A DNA stretch of 64,000 nucleotides from Streptomyces sp. XM4193 (GTDB lineage: Bacteria; Actinomycetota; Actinomycetes; Streptomycetales; Streptomycetaceae), in contig NZ_JALLGK010000008.1 of the NCBI RefSeq assembly GCF_023072595.1, positions 238,044-302,043 of the forward strand. Reading direction: 5' to 3'. Both the position numbers and the translations under genes were made by a program. Below the pieces are notes generated by a model, which worked only from the letters and a program-made list of their open reading frames with translations, ran no database searches and was not told the DNA's origin. Shown here one piece after another: positions 42,594-51,113 of the stretch (position 1 is its first letter; each line of letters starts with the position of its first letter).

Positions 42594-44227
42594 TTCGTGC
42601 CTGACGTGGTGCGTACGGGCTGCGGGGCGGGTATCGGCTCGGGCGCCCCGTGGCCGTGCGGAGTCGGCGGGGCGCCGACAGGGGCGGTGGTGCGGGCGGG
42701 AACGCGTGCGGGGGCGCGGGCTTCCGCGAGGTGCAGGGCGAGCTCCTCGGTCTCGACGGCGCCCGGGGCGGCCGGGGCGCCCAGGGCTGCCGGAGCGGCC
42801 GGGGGCGGATCGTCGCTGCCGCGCACCGCGATCCGGTACCCGCCCGACTCCTCGGCCAGGACGTCGACCCAACTCCCCGCCGGGTGGCCGCATCTGCGCG
42901 CACAACCGGACCAGTGCACCGGCAGCGCCGTGGCGCCGGGGACATCGACGGGAGCAGGCGCGTGTACGGGGCGGGGGGCGGCGTCTCTGCCGGCCGGAAC
43001 GGAACCGTCCGGCTTGTCAGCCGGCGCGGGGGCGGCGTCTCTGCCGGCCGGCGCGGGACCGTCCGGGTCGGGTGCGGCGGTGTACGTGGCGAGCACCGCG
43101 GCGGCGTCCGCGCGTACGTCGGCGAGGGAGGAGGCACAGCCGGGGCGTCCGGTACAGGCGGTCACGCCGTGCCACGGGGAGCCGGGTTCCGTGACGAGGC
43201 CCGCCTGCTTCAACTCCTCTGCTGTGCGCGGATCCTCGACGCCCGGCAGTACGACACCGCGCCAGGGTGTGATGCGCAGCCGCCCGCCGGAGGACGCAGC
43301 CGAGGCGCTGCGGGCCAGCAGTCGCCACTGGGCCACGGAGAGCCTGCCCAGCGGGGCGAGGACGTGCAGCGAACGGCCGCCGTCGGGGTGGAGAAGGAAG
43401 CCGGGCGGCGGTGTCAGGAAGGGCGGAACGGCCTGAGACGGCAGGGCGGCCTGCGACGGCGGAACGGGCGTCGAGACGATGCCCAGCTCGGCGAGCGCCG
43501 CACTCAACCCGTCCGAATCGGGAGTGAGTCGAGGAGGCAGCTCGCGCACGCGCCACGCGCCGGCCGGTCGGGAAGCGCGGGCGGCGGCGACGAACATCTC
43601 GACTGCGCACAGCGCCGCACGCGGACCGTCCGCCCGCCGCAGTCGTACGGTCGCCTCGGCGCCGAAGCTCAACACCGCTTCGTCCGCCTCCTCCTGCCCG
43701 CCTCCGGCCGGGAGGAGGCACACATCAGGGTCGAGGCTGGCCACATCGCCGCGGCCGTCGTCCAGCGCGATGAGGAAGCGCCCCGAGAGCGACACCGCTT
43801 CTTCGCTGTTGCACAGCAGTTCATCGAGCTCGACAAGGGCGTCGTCGAGCGAACCCGCCCCCGCGCCGTCCAGCCCCGCGAACGGGGAGGCCACCACGTT
43901 CCGGACCCGCTCGTGGCGCCGCGAGGGCATCAGCCCACAGGACTCCAGCCAGCGCCCCAACTCCCGCCCCGCACTGAGGCCGAGACCGCGAAGCTGGACA
44001 TTGCCACGAGAGGTCAGATCGAGGCGGCCGTCACCCATCGCCTCCGCGACCATGGCCAGCACCTCCGCCTGACCGGCGTCCAGCCGCCCGCCGACGATCC
44101 TGATCCTGGCCAGCTCGCCGTCGGCAGCGGTGTGCAGTCGCAACACGCCGGGACAGGCGTCGTCGCGCTCCCGCGAGGGCGGCTGCTGGGCGCGCGCGGA
44201 ACCACGGCCGGGCTGGTCTGCTGACAT
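42590..44227 (-). CDS. cobG: Precorrin-3B synthase
   Basis: About 545 residues (ATG 44227; ATG 44239 also possible). Two nitrite/sulfite-reductase ferredoxin-like repeats and the [4Fe-4S] cysteines CTGRPGC and SGCARRC identify the oxygenase CobG, which uses O2 to form precorrin-3B. LDLTSRGNVQLRGL is the conserved substrate-side motif. Between the cysteine pairs lies a 60-residue insertion of two near-identical PADKPDGSVPAGRDAAP-type repeats, not part of the core fold. Its presence marks the aerobic route. Confidence 0.94.
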   Translation of the reverse strand: MSADQPGRGSARAQQPPSRERDDACPGVLRLHTAADGELARIRIVGGRLDAGQAEVLAMVAEAMGDGRLDLTSRGNVQLRGLGLSAGRELGRWLESCGLMPSRRHERVRNVVASPFAGLDGAGAGSLDDALVELDELLCNSEEAVSLSGRFLIALDDGRGDVASLDPDVCLLPAGGGQEEADEAVLSFGAEATVRLRRADGPRAALCAVEMFVAAARASRPAGAWRVRELPPRLTPDSDGLSAALAELGIVSTPVPPSQAALPSQAVPPFLTPPPGFLLHPDGGRSLHVLAPLGRLSVAQWRLLARSASAASSGGRLRITPWRGVVLPGVEDPRTAEELKQAGLVTEPGSPWHGVTACTGRPGCASSLADVRADAAAVLATYTAAPDPDGPAPAGRDAAPAPADKPDGSVPAGRDAAPRPVHAPAPVDVPGATALPVHWSGCARRCGHPAGSWVDVLAEESGGYRIAVRGSDDPPPAAPAALGAPAAPGAVETEELALHLAEARAPARVPARTTAPVGAPPTPHGHGAPEPIPAPQPVRTTSGTK

Positions 44228-44461
44228 GGCCGCGAGCATACGACGCGTCCGGCGACGGCCCGTTCGCGAGGTGGCTGCATCCGCCCCGTACCCGCCCCGA
44301 CCACCGGAATCACCGGGGTCCGGCGCTGTGACCGCCGCCGGGAACGAGCGCCGCTGTCGGACGCCGTTGTCGGAACGGTCGGGCCGCCGTCGACGGGCGG
44401 CGGAGCCCCGGCCGATGGTCCGCGACGGACCGCGGGCCGGGGCCGTACGGGCCCGCGCGCG

Positions 44462-45163
44462 TCAGTCGAGGTTGACCATGGCCGTCTCCAGCGTGCTGTG
44501 GAACGCCTTCGACGGTGCGTCGTCGAAGGAACCGTACTCGCCCCAGCCGACGACCGTGACCCGGTCGCCGTTGAGCCCGACGCCGATGAGGTGGACGTCC
44601 TTGGCGGAGTTCGGCACGTCCGTGGTCACACCGTGCACCCAGCCGCCTCCCCGGACCGGGACGGCCCCGAAGTCCTTGTACTCGGCGGTGGCGTCCGGGT
44701 TCTCCTGCTCGAAGCCGGAGGCGCACTTCTCGACGGCCGCGTTCAGCCGGTCGGCGAGCTCCTCCGCGGCCTCGGCGTCCTCGGCGCGCAGGACCAACTG
44801 GTGGGCCGAGGTCTCCAGTTCGGTGCGGAACTCGCGGTGGTGCGAGCCGTCCTGAGGCAGCTCCTCGGGCAGGCAGAAGCGCGGATCGCCGGTGCCCGCA
44901 CCGACCTCGCCCGCGGTCCAGCCGGTCGAGGCGGGCGGCAGCTCGTCGGCCTCCAGGAAGGTGGGAGCGGCCGCTCCGCCGTCGACACCGGGCAGCTGGG
45001 CCGCGTGGGCCGTGGCGCCGACCGCGACGAGTGCGCCCGCCGCGGCAAGAGCCGCTCCCGCCCGGATCAGGCTGCGGCCGGCGGACCGCCGCGGGGCGAG
45101 CGGGGTGAGTGCGGTGAGCGGCTGGGAGGTCTGGTGCAGAGACTGCGTCCTCGGTGCGGGCAA
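44462..45163 (-). CDS. Secreted hypothetical protein
   Basis: A 233-residue protein started at TTG 45163, where AAGGAG lies 6 bases upstream; no ATG or GTG fits. RRSAGRSLIRAGAALAAAGA then LVAVGATAHA is a signal peptide with a possible twin-arginine-like start. The mature domain has two Cys (RFCLPEELP, VEKCASGFE) likely disulfide-linked and ends VTVVGWGEYGSFDDAPSKAF. It looks like small actinobacterial sensor-type extracellular domains, but I do not recognise a named family. Confidence 0.75.
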   Translation of the reverse strand: MPAPRTQSLHQTSQPLTALTPLAPRRSAGRSLIRAGAALAAAGALVAVGATAHAAQLPGVDGGAAAPTFLEADELPPASTGWTAGEVGAGTGDPRFCLPEELPQDGSHHREFRTELETSAHQLVLRAEDAEAAEELADRLNAAVEKCASGFEQENPDATAEYKDFGAVPVRGGGWVHGVTTDVPNSAKDVHLIGVGLNGDRVTVVGWGEYGSFDDAPSKAFHSTLETAMVNLD

Positions 45164-45327
45164 AGCGGACTCCTTGTCGTACGCGTGTGGTCCCGGCCGG
45201 CCGTGGTCGTCGGGCGGCTCCGGGGCGGCCGTCGAGGCCCGGAGCCGATGCGTGAACACCGAGCCGTACGGGCCGTACCGCCTGCCGCGAGTCTCCGGCA
45301 GACGTCCCGAGCGGAACAACAACCACC

Positions 45328-45336
45328 TGTGGACAG
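45328..45336 (-). other. DnaA-box-like site
   Basis: CTGTCCACA on the minus strand, one change from the Streptomyces consensus TTGTCCACA, in the divergent gap between the secreted-protein gene and cobN. Confidence 0.4.
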
Positions 45337-45450
45337 CGACCGAGTCATGACACAAATGCGCCGCCGTCGGCGCTCCGGAGCAGAACCTCACGCACCGGAG
45401 TCTGCCTCCGCACCGGCTCTGCACCCTTGCGGCGACGGAGCGACATCCGG

Positions 45451-45459
45451 TTGTCCACA
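45451..45459 (+). other. DnaA-box-like site, exact Streptomyces consensus
   Basis: TTGTCCACA, identical to the preferred Streptomyces DnaA box, about 75 bases upstream of the riboswitch. Confidence 0.45.
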
Positions 45460-45487
45460 GGCACCCGGCCCGTCCGTCCAGGAGGGT

Positions 45488-45496
45488 TTTCCACAG
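45488..45496 (+). other. DnaA-box-like site
   Basis: TTTTCCACA in the same direction as the exact box, 37 bases downstream of it. Confidence 0.4.
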
Positions 45497-45524
45497 GCCG
45501 GAACAAGGAATTCGATCTGGTCGT

Positions 45525-45692
45525 ACGATGCTCTGTGGCAGGCCAGGAGGCCCGCCGCCGCCAAGACGGCACCCAGGGGAGGAAGCCCGGTGAGATTCCG
45601 GCGCGGTCCCGCCACTGTGTGCCCGGCCCGGTGCGCGACTCAGGACGCTCGGCGTCCCGTCGCCCTCCGAGCCGGGTGAGTCAGGAACTCCC
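45525..45692 (+). promoter_or_regulatory. Cobalamin (AdoCbl) riboswitch upstream of cobN
   Basis: The leader contains the conserved core GGGAGGAAGCCCGGTGAGAT, TCCGGCGCGGTCCC and the B12 box GCCACTG (45612-45618), followed by a closing GAGTCAGGAACTC element. It ends about 50 bases before the cobN ATG, near a GAGGAAGG binding site, so cobalamin would repress cobN translation or read-through. Boundaries are approximate. Confidence 0.93.
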
Positions 45693-45744
45693 GCCGTCCG
45701 ACCACCGCCCGGGGCGCGGACCCCGAGGAAGGCTTGACGCTGCG

Positions 45745-48700
45745 ATGATTCTGCTGCTGTCGACGTCCGACACGGACCTGCTGTCCGCCCGAGCCGCGGC
45801 GGGCGGCCCCGTCAACTACCGTCTGGCCAACCCCTCCCGCATCGAACTCGACGAGCTCGACGGTCTGTTGGAGGGCACCGATCTCGTGGTGGTGCGGCTC
45901 CTGGGCGGCATCCGCGCCTGGCAGGAGGGGCTGGACATCCTGCGCGGGCAGCCGCGTCCGGTCGTGGTCCTCACCGGCGAGCAGGCCCCCGACGCCCAGC
46001 TGATGGAGGCCTCCACCGTCCCGGTCGGCATCGCGGCGGAGGCCCACGCGTACCTCGCGCACGGAGGCCCGGGGAATCTGGAGCAGTTGGCCCGCTTCCT
46101 CTCCGACACCGTGCTGCTCTCCGGCCACGGGTTCGAGCCGCCCAGTCCCGCCCCCACCTGGGGCAGGTTGGAGCGCACCGCCGCGGCCGAGGCACCGGCC
46201 GGCTCCCCGTCCGGCGTCGAACCGCCGCAGGGGACCGTCCCGTTGATCGCGGTGCTCTACTACCGCGCCCACCACATGAGCGGCAACACCGCCTTCGTGG
46301 AGGCGCTCTGCACCGCGGTGGAGCGGTCCGGCGGCCGGGCGCTGCCGCTGTTCGTCGCCTCGCTGCGCGCGCCCGAGCCCGAGCTGATCGAGGAGCTGCG
46401 CGGGGTGGACGCGATCGTCACCACCGTGCTGGCCGCGGGCGGCGCGACCCCCGCGGGCGCCTCCGCCGGCGAGGACGACGAGTCCTGGGACGCGGGCGCG
46501 CTCGCCGGTCTGGACGTGCCGATCCTCCAGGCCCTGTGTCTGACCTCCTCACGCGCCGCCTGGGAGGAGAACGACGAGGGCGTGACCCCGCTGGACGCCG
46601 CCAGCCAGATCGCCGTGCCCGAGTTCGACGGACGGCTGATCACGGTGCCGTTCTCCTTCAAGGAGATCGACGAGGACGGTCTGCCGTCCTATGTGCCCGA
46701 CGCCGAGCGCACCGCGAGGGTCGCCTCGATCGCCGTTCGCCACGCGCGACTTCGCCATGTGCCCAACGCGCAGAAGCGCCTCGCCCTGGTCCTCTCCGCC
46801 TATCCCACCAAGCACTCGCGCATCGGCAACGCCGTCGGCCTCGACACCCCCGCCTCCGCCGTGGCGCTGTTGCGGCGGCTGCGCGAGGAGGGGTACGACC
46901 TCGGTCCGGAGGAGGGCCCGGAGGCGGTGCCGGGTCTGGAGTCCGGCGAGGGCGACGATCTGATCCGCGCCCTGATCGAGGCCGGCGGCCACGACCAGGA
47001 GTGGCTGACCGAGGAGCAGTTGGCGCGCAATCCGGTGCGCGTCCCGGCCGCCACCTACCGCCGCTGGTTCGCCGAGTTCCCGGCCGAGCTGCGCGAGGCG
47101 GTCGAGGAGCACTGGGGGCCGCCGCCGGGCGAGATGTTCCTGGACACCAGCCGCAACCCGGAGGGCGACATCGTGCTCGCCGCGCTGCGCCGCGGCAATC
47201 TCCTCATCGTCATCCAGCCGCCCCGGGGCTTCGGCGAGAACCCCGTGGCCATCTACCACGACCCCGATCTCCCGCCCTCCCACCACTATTTGGCCGCCTA
47301 CCGCTGGATCGGCAGCAGCGCCGCGGAGGGCGGTTTCGGCGCGGACGCCATGATCCACCTCGGCAAGCACGGCAATCTGGAGTGGCTGCCCGGCAAGAAC
47401 GCGGGCCTCTCCGCGGCCTGCGCCCCCGACGCCGCGCTCGGCGACCTCCCCCTGATCTACCCGTTCCTGGTCAACGACCCCGGCGAGGGGACCCAGGCCA
47501 AGCGCCGTGTGCACGCCACTTTGATCGACCACCTCGTCCCGCCCATGGCACGCGCCGACTCCTACGGCGACATCGCCCGCCTCGAACAGCTCCTGGACGA
47601 GTACGCGGCCATCTCCACGATGGACCCGGCCAAGCTGCCGGCGATCCGCGCCCAGATCTGGACCCTCATCCAGGCCGCCAAGCTCGACCACGACCTCGGG
47701 CTGGAAGAGCGCCCCGAGGACGACGGTTTCGACGACTTCCTGCTGCACGTCGACGGCTGGCTCTGCGAGGTCAAGGACGCCCAGATCCGCGACGGCCTCC
47801 ATGTCCTCGGCGGGGCCCCTTCCGGCCCCGAGCGCGTCAACCTGGTGCTCGCCATCCTGCGCGCCCGCCAGATCTGGGGCGGCACCTCCGCGCTGCCCGG
47901 GCTGCGCGAGGCGCTCGGCCTGGACGAGTCCGCCGCCACCCGCACCAGCGCGGACGAGGCGGAGGAGCGGGCTCGCGCGCTCGTCGAGGCGATGGAGGCG
48001 GCGGGCTGGTCGCCCGATTCGGTGCCGTCGGTCGCCGCCGCGGTCCCCCCGGAGCAGCAGCAGGCGGTCGCCGACATCCTCGCCTTCGCGGCCCGTGAGG
48101 TCGTACCGCGGCTGGCCGCCACCACCGACGAAGTCGCCCACTGCGTCCACGCGTTGAACGGCGGCTTCGTACCTGCCGGGCCCTCCGGCTCCCCGCTGCG
48201 CGGCCTGGTCAACGTGCTGCCGACCGGCCGCAACTTCTACTCCGTGGACCCCAAGGCGGTGCCCAGCCGCCTTGCCTGGGAGACCGGGCAGGCGCTGGCC
48301 GAATCCCTGGTGGAGCGTTACCGCGCGGACCACGGCGAGTGGCCGAGCTCCGTCGGCCTGTCCCTGTGGGGCACGAGCGCGATGCGCACCTCCGGCGACG
48401 ACATCGCGGAGGCACTCGCGCTGCTCGGCGTCCGTCCCGTCTGGGACGACGCCTCGCGCCGGGTCAACGGCCTGGAGCCGGTGCCGCTCGCGGAGTTGGG
48501 TCGGCCGCGCATCGATGTGACGCTGCGCATCTCCGGATTCTTCCGGGACGCCTTCCCGCATGTCATCGGGCTGCTCGACGACGCCGTGAAGCTGGCCGCC
48601 GGCCTCGACGAGCCCGCCGCCGACAACCACGTCCGCGCCCACACCCAGGCCGATCTCGCCGAGCACGGCGACGAACGCCGGGCCACCACCCGCATCTTCG

Positions 48701-49410
48701 GCTCCCGCCCCGGCACCTACGGCGCGGGCCTGCTCCAGCTCATCGACAGCAGGGACTGGCGCACCGACGCCGACCTCGCCGAGGTGTACACCGTCTGGGG
48801 CGGTTACGCATACGGACGCGGGCTGGAGGGCAGAGCCGCCCACGAGGAGATGAAGACCGCCTACGCCCGGATCACCGTCGCCGCGAAGAACACCGACACC
48901 CGCGAGCACGACATCGCCGACTCCGACGACTACTTCCAGTACCACGGCGGAATGGTCGCCACCGTACGGGCGTTGAGCGGCACCGCGCCCGAGGCGTACA
49001 TCGGCGACAGCACACGGCCGGAGACGGTGCGCACCCGCACTCTGTCGGAGGAGACCTCCAGGGTCTTCCGCGCCAGGGTGGTCAATCCTCGGTGGATCGC
49101 GGCGATGCGCAGGCACGGCTACAAAGGCGCCTTCGAGCTGGCCGCGACCGTGGACTACCTCTTCGGCTACGACGCCACCACGGGCGTGGTGGCCGACTGG
49201 ATGTACGACAAGCTCGCCCAGACCTACGTCCTGGATCCGGAGAATCGCGCCTTCCTCCAGGAGGCCAACCCCTGGGCGCTGCACGGCATGGCGGAGCGCC
49301 TGTTGGAGGCCGAGTCCCGCGGCATGTGGGAGAAGCCGGACGCACAGACGCTGGCAGCCCTGAAACAGACCCTCCTGGAGGCCGAGGGCGATCTGGAGGG
49401 CGAGGAGTAG
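45745..49410 (+). CDS. cobN: Cobaltochelatase subunit CobN
   Basis: A 1,221-residue protein from ATG 45745. It shows the CobN/magnesium-chelatase H architecture: IAVLYYRAHHMSGNTAFVEA, QKRLALVLSAYPTKHSRIGN, FGADAMIHLGKHGNLEWLPG, LVNDPGEGTQAKRRVHATLI and the C-terminal WDDASRRVNGLEPVPLAELG. It inserts Co into hydrogenobyrinate a,c-diamide with the CobS/CobT or ChlI/D-type partners, which are not in this window. Full length, no interruption. Under riboswitch control and closed by a hairpin. Confidence 0.97.
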   Translation: MILLLSTSDTDLLSARAAAGGPVNYRLANPSRIELDELDGLLEGTDLVVVRLLGGIRAWQEGLDILRGQPRPVVVLTGEQAPDAQLMEASTVPVGIAAEAHAYLAHGGPGNLEQLARFLSDTVLLSGHGFEPPSPAPTWGRLERTAAAEAPAGSPSGVEPPQGTVPLIAVLYYRAHHMSGNTAFVEALCTAVERSGGRALPLFVASLRAPEPELIEELRGVDAIVTTVLAAGGATPAGASAGEDDESWDAGALAGLDVPILQALCLTSSRAAWEENDEGVTPLDAASQIAVPEFDGRLITVPFSFKEIDEDGLPSYVPDAERTARVASIAVRHARLRHVPNAQKRLALVLSAYPTKHSRIGNAVGLDTPASAVALLRRLREEGYDLGPEEGPEAVPGLESGEGDDLIRALIEAGGHDQEWLTEEQLARNPVRVPAATYRRWFAEFPAELREAVEEHWGPPPGEMFLDTSRNPEGDIVLAALRRGNLLIVIQPPRGFGENPVAIYHDPDLPPSHHYLAAYRWIGSSAAEGGFGADAMIHLGKHGNLEWLPGKNAGLSAACAPDAALGDLPLIYPFLVNDPGEGTQAKRRVHATLIDHLVPPMARADSYGDIARLEQLLDEYAAISTMDPAKLPAIRAQIWTLIQAAKLDHDLGLEERPEDDGFDDFLLHVDGWLCEVKDAQIRDGLHVLGGAPSGPERVNLVLAILRARQIWGGTSALPGLREALGLDESAATRTSADEAEERARALVEAMEAAGWSPDSVPSVAAAVPPEQQQAVADILAFAAREVVPRLAATTDEVAHCVHALNGGFVPAGPSGSPLRGLVNVLPTGRNFYSVDPKAVPSRLAWETGQALAESLVERYRADHGEWPSSVGLSLWGTSAMRTSGDDIAEALALLGVRPVWDDASRRVNGLEPVPLAELGRPRIDVTLRISGFFRDAFPHVIGLLDDAVKLAAGLDEPAADNHVRAHTQADLAEHGDERRATTRIFGSRPGTYGAGLLQLIDSRDWRTDADLAEVYTVWGGYAYGRGLEGRAAHEEMKTAYARITVAAKNTDTREHDIADSDDYFQYHGGMVATVRALSGTAPEAYIGDSTRPETVRTRTLSEETSRVFRARVVNPRWIAAMRRHGYKGAFELAATVDYLFGYDATTGVVADWMYDKLAQTYVLDPENRAFLQEANPWALHGMAERLLEAESRGMWEKPDAQTLAALKQTLLEAEGDLEGEE

Positions 49411-49427
49411 CAGCTGCCCGGGCCCGA

Positions 49428-49492
49428 GGCGACACCGTTCCCGAGCACCGAAGCTCGGTCTCAAGCTCCTCGGGGCTCGGAACGGTGTCGCC
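49428..49492 (+). terminator. Long terminator hairpin after cobN
   Basis: GGCGACACCGTTCC (49428-49441) pairs with GGAACGGTGTCGCC (49479-49492). Inside, CGAGC and GCTCG form a smaller stem. It begins 17 bases after the cobN stop codon. Confidence 0.75.
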
Positions 49493-49548
49493 GCCCCGCG
49501 CGAGCAGGGGCGGGCCGACGGATACGACTCCGTCCGGCCCGCCCCCGC

Positions 49549-49937
49549 GGAGCTCACTCCTCGTCGAGGAAGATCTCCTCGCCGGCGGCGACCACGAAAG
49601 CACGGTCCAACCACAGATCCAACAACTCGGGATCCGCACACCCCGTCACCCGCGAGCGCACCCCCTCGGACACCGACACACCACGCCGCTCCAACACCCG
49701 CAACACAGCCACAGCCACACCTTCAGCCCGACCCGCGACCACACCTTCGGCCTTGCCCTCGGTCACGCCTTCGGCCTTGCCCTCCAGATAGGACTCCTCA
49801 CGAAGCGTCCGACGGCCCGGGAAGTAAATGGCCATGGTCATCAATGTCCTCCAGGTCCGCCCGGCCCGGGTGTCCCCCAGACCGACCTCCAACAAGTCGG
49901 CGAAATACTCCAGCGTCGCCCGATCCGCCCGGCCCAA
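49549..49937. repeat. Partial duplicate of the neighbouring Rpn-type gene (389 bp)
   Basis: Nearly identical to 50055-50431 over its whole length, with a 12-base insertion that adds one KAEG unit and a handful of substitutions. Similarity starts and stops abruptly at both ends. Confidence 0.93.
49554..49937 (-). pseudogene. Orphan C-terminal fragment of an Rpn/PD-(D/E)XK-type protein
   Basis: 127 codons ending in the same stop as the neighbouring gene: TLEYFADLLEVGLGDTRAGR, the coil YLEGKAEGVTEGKAEGVVAG and LRVLERRGVSVSEGVRSRVT. The nuclease domain is missing and there is no ribosome binding site. It arose by duplication of the gene's 3' end, and later substitutions suggest the event is not recent. 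Confidence 0.85.
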
Positions 49938-50059
49938 ACACTGAACGCAGGAAGCCGTTCACGCCGGCCCCTCGTCTCCGAAGGGCTCCCCGCCGTGCAG
50001 CCCCGCACGGCTGTGGGCCGGCCCGAACACCAAGGACCGACCCACCAACAACCCGGAGC

Positions 50060-50973
50060 TCACTCCTCGTCGAGGAAGATCTCCTCGGCGGCGGCGACCG
50101 CGAAAGCACGGTCCAACCACAGATCCAACAACTCGGGATCCGCACACCCCGTCACCCGCGAGCGCACCCCCTCGGACACCGACACACCACGCCGCTCCAA
50201 CACCCGCAACACAGCCACAGCCACACCTTCAGCCCGACCGGCGACCACGCCTTCGGTCACGCCTTCGGCCTTGCCCTCCAGATAGGACTCCTCACGAAGG
50301 GTCCGACGGCCCGGGAAGTAAATGGCCATGGTCATCAATGTCCTCCAGGTCCGCCCGGCCCGGGTGTCCCCCAGACCGACCTCCAACAAGTCGGCGAAAT
50401 ACTCCAGCGTCGCCTGGTCCGCCCGGCCCAACGCGCGGGCCAGCACGTCCAGTATGGCCGTTGCGTCCCCGTCCCTGCCATGTGTCAGGGCGGAGAAGGC
50501 GGCCATCGTCAGATCGCGTGACGCCTCTTCCTCGTCCAGGATCACCGGCACGTTGCCGGGGCCCACGACGAGCGGGTGCAGGGACAGCGCCGCCCACTCG
50601 GGAGTGCCGAGCGGGAACGGTCCGGCGGCCCAGTTCGCGGTCGCCTTGTCCTGGCAGATCACCAGGAGCAGCACGGGGCACTGATGCTTCGCGGCCAGGT
50701 AGGCAACGTAGTACGCCCAGTTGACGGCCTTCGTGGTGTCCCTGCGTCCCTGGGCCTCGATGGCGAGGAGGAAGCGTTCCCCGTCGGCGGGTTTGACCCG
50801 CAGTACGGAGTCGACCCGGCGTTCCAGCGGTCGCATCTCGGTTTGTCGGGGGTGAGCACTTCCACCACGGCGTCCCTCGGCGGCGGTACTCCCAGGATCT
50901 CGAATATGGGCCCCAGCAGCTCCGGACGTTCCTGGAAGATCCGGTGTGCGGTTTCATGGCGCGTTGTGACCAT
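50060..50973 (-). pseudogene. Rpn-type (PD-(D/E)XK nuclease fold) gene with a one-base frameshift
   Basis: The start region (ATG 50973: MVTTRHETAHRIFQERPELL, then EVLTPDK) and the body (RPLERRVDSVLRVKPADGER, FLLAIEAQGRRDTTK, LLLVICQDKATANWAAGP) lie in different frames. They meet at three T (50842-50844) where a fourth would give PDKTEMRPLERRVDS and a normal protein of about 304 residues. The D-x(n)-E-x-Q motif (RRVDS...AIEAQ) is the catalytic core of the PD-(D/E)XK superfamily; the C-terminus is a coil with EG repeats. The frameshift could be mutation or sequencing error in a short homopolymer. It is related to transposon-derived Rpn nucleases. Confidence 0.85.
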
Positions 50974-51068
50974 GATCGGGAAACTAGGTCCACATATGAA
51001 GTGACGAGCGAGGAACGAACACTCGCCACTCGAACGGGTCTGCGCCGTACGAAGGTTGACGCGAAGCG

Positions 51069-51109
51069 CCGGCAGCGCGAGCGGCGCTGACGTCGCGCAG
51101 CGCTGCCGG
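51069..51109 (-). terminator. Hairpin after the MFS transporter gene
   Basis: CCGGCAGCGC (51069-51078) and GCGCTGCCGG (51100-51109) are perfect 10-base arms ending 5 bases from the MFS stop codon. Confidence 0.6.
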
Positions 51110-51113
51110 TGAG

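Noticed and set aside
45328..45496. A replication origin
   Set aside because: Three boxes are far fewer than the roughly twenty of a Streptomyces oriC, and no dnaA, dnaN or partition genes are nearby.
46549..49641. A 1,030-codon minus-strand open frame opposite cobN
   Set aside because: Same reason: cobN motifs are all on the plus strand, and the opposite frame has no recognisable fold.
50840..50850. Programmed ribosomal frameshift in the Rpn-type gene
   Set aside because: There is no slippery heptamer or downstream structure of the kind used by IS elements; a one-base loss in a short T run explains the break more simply.
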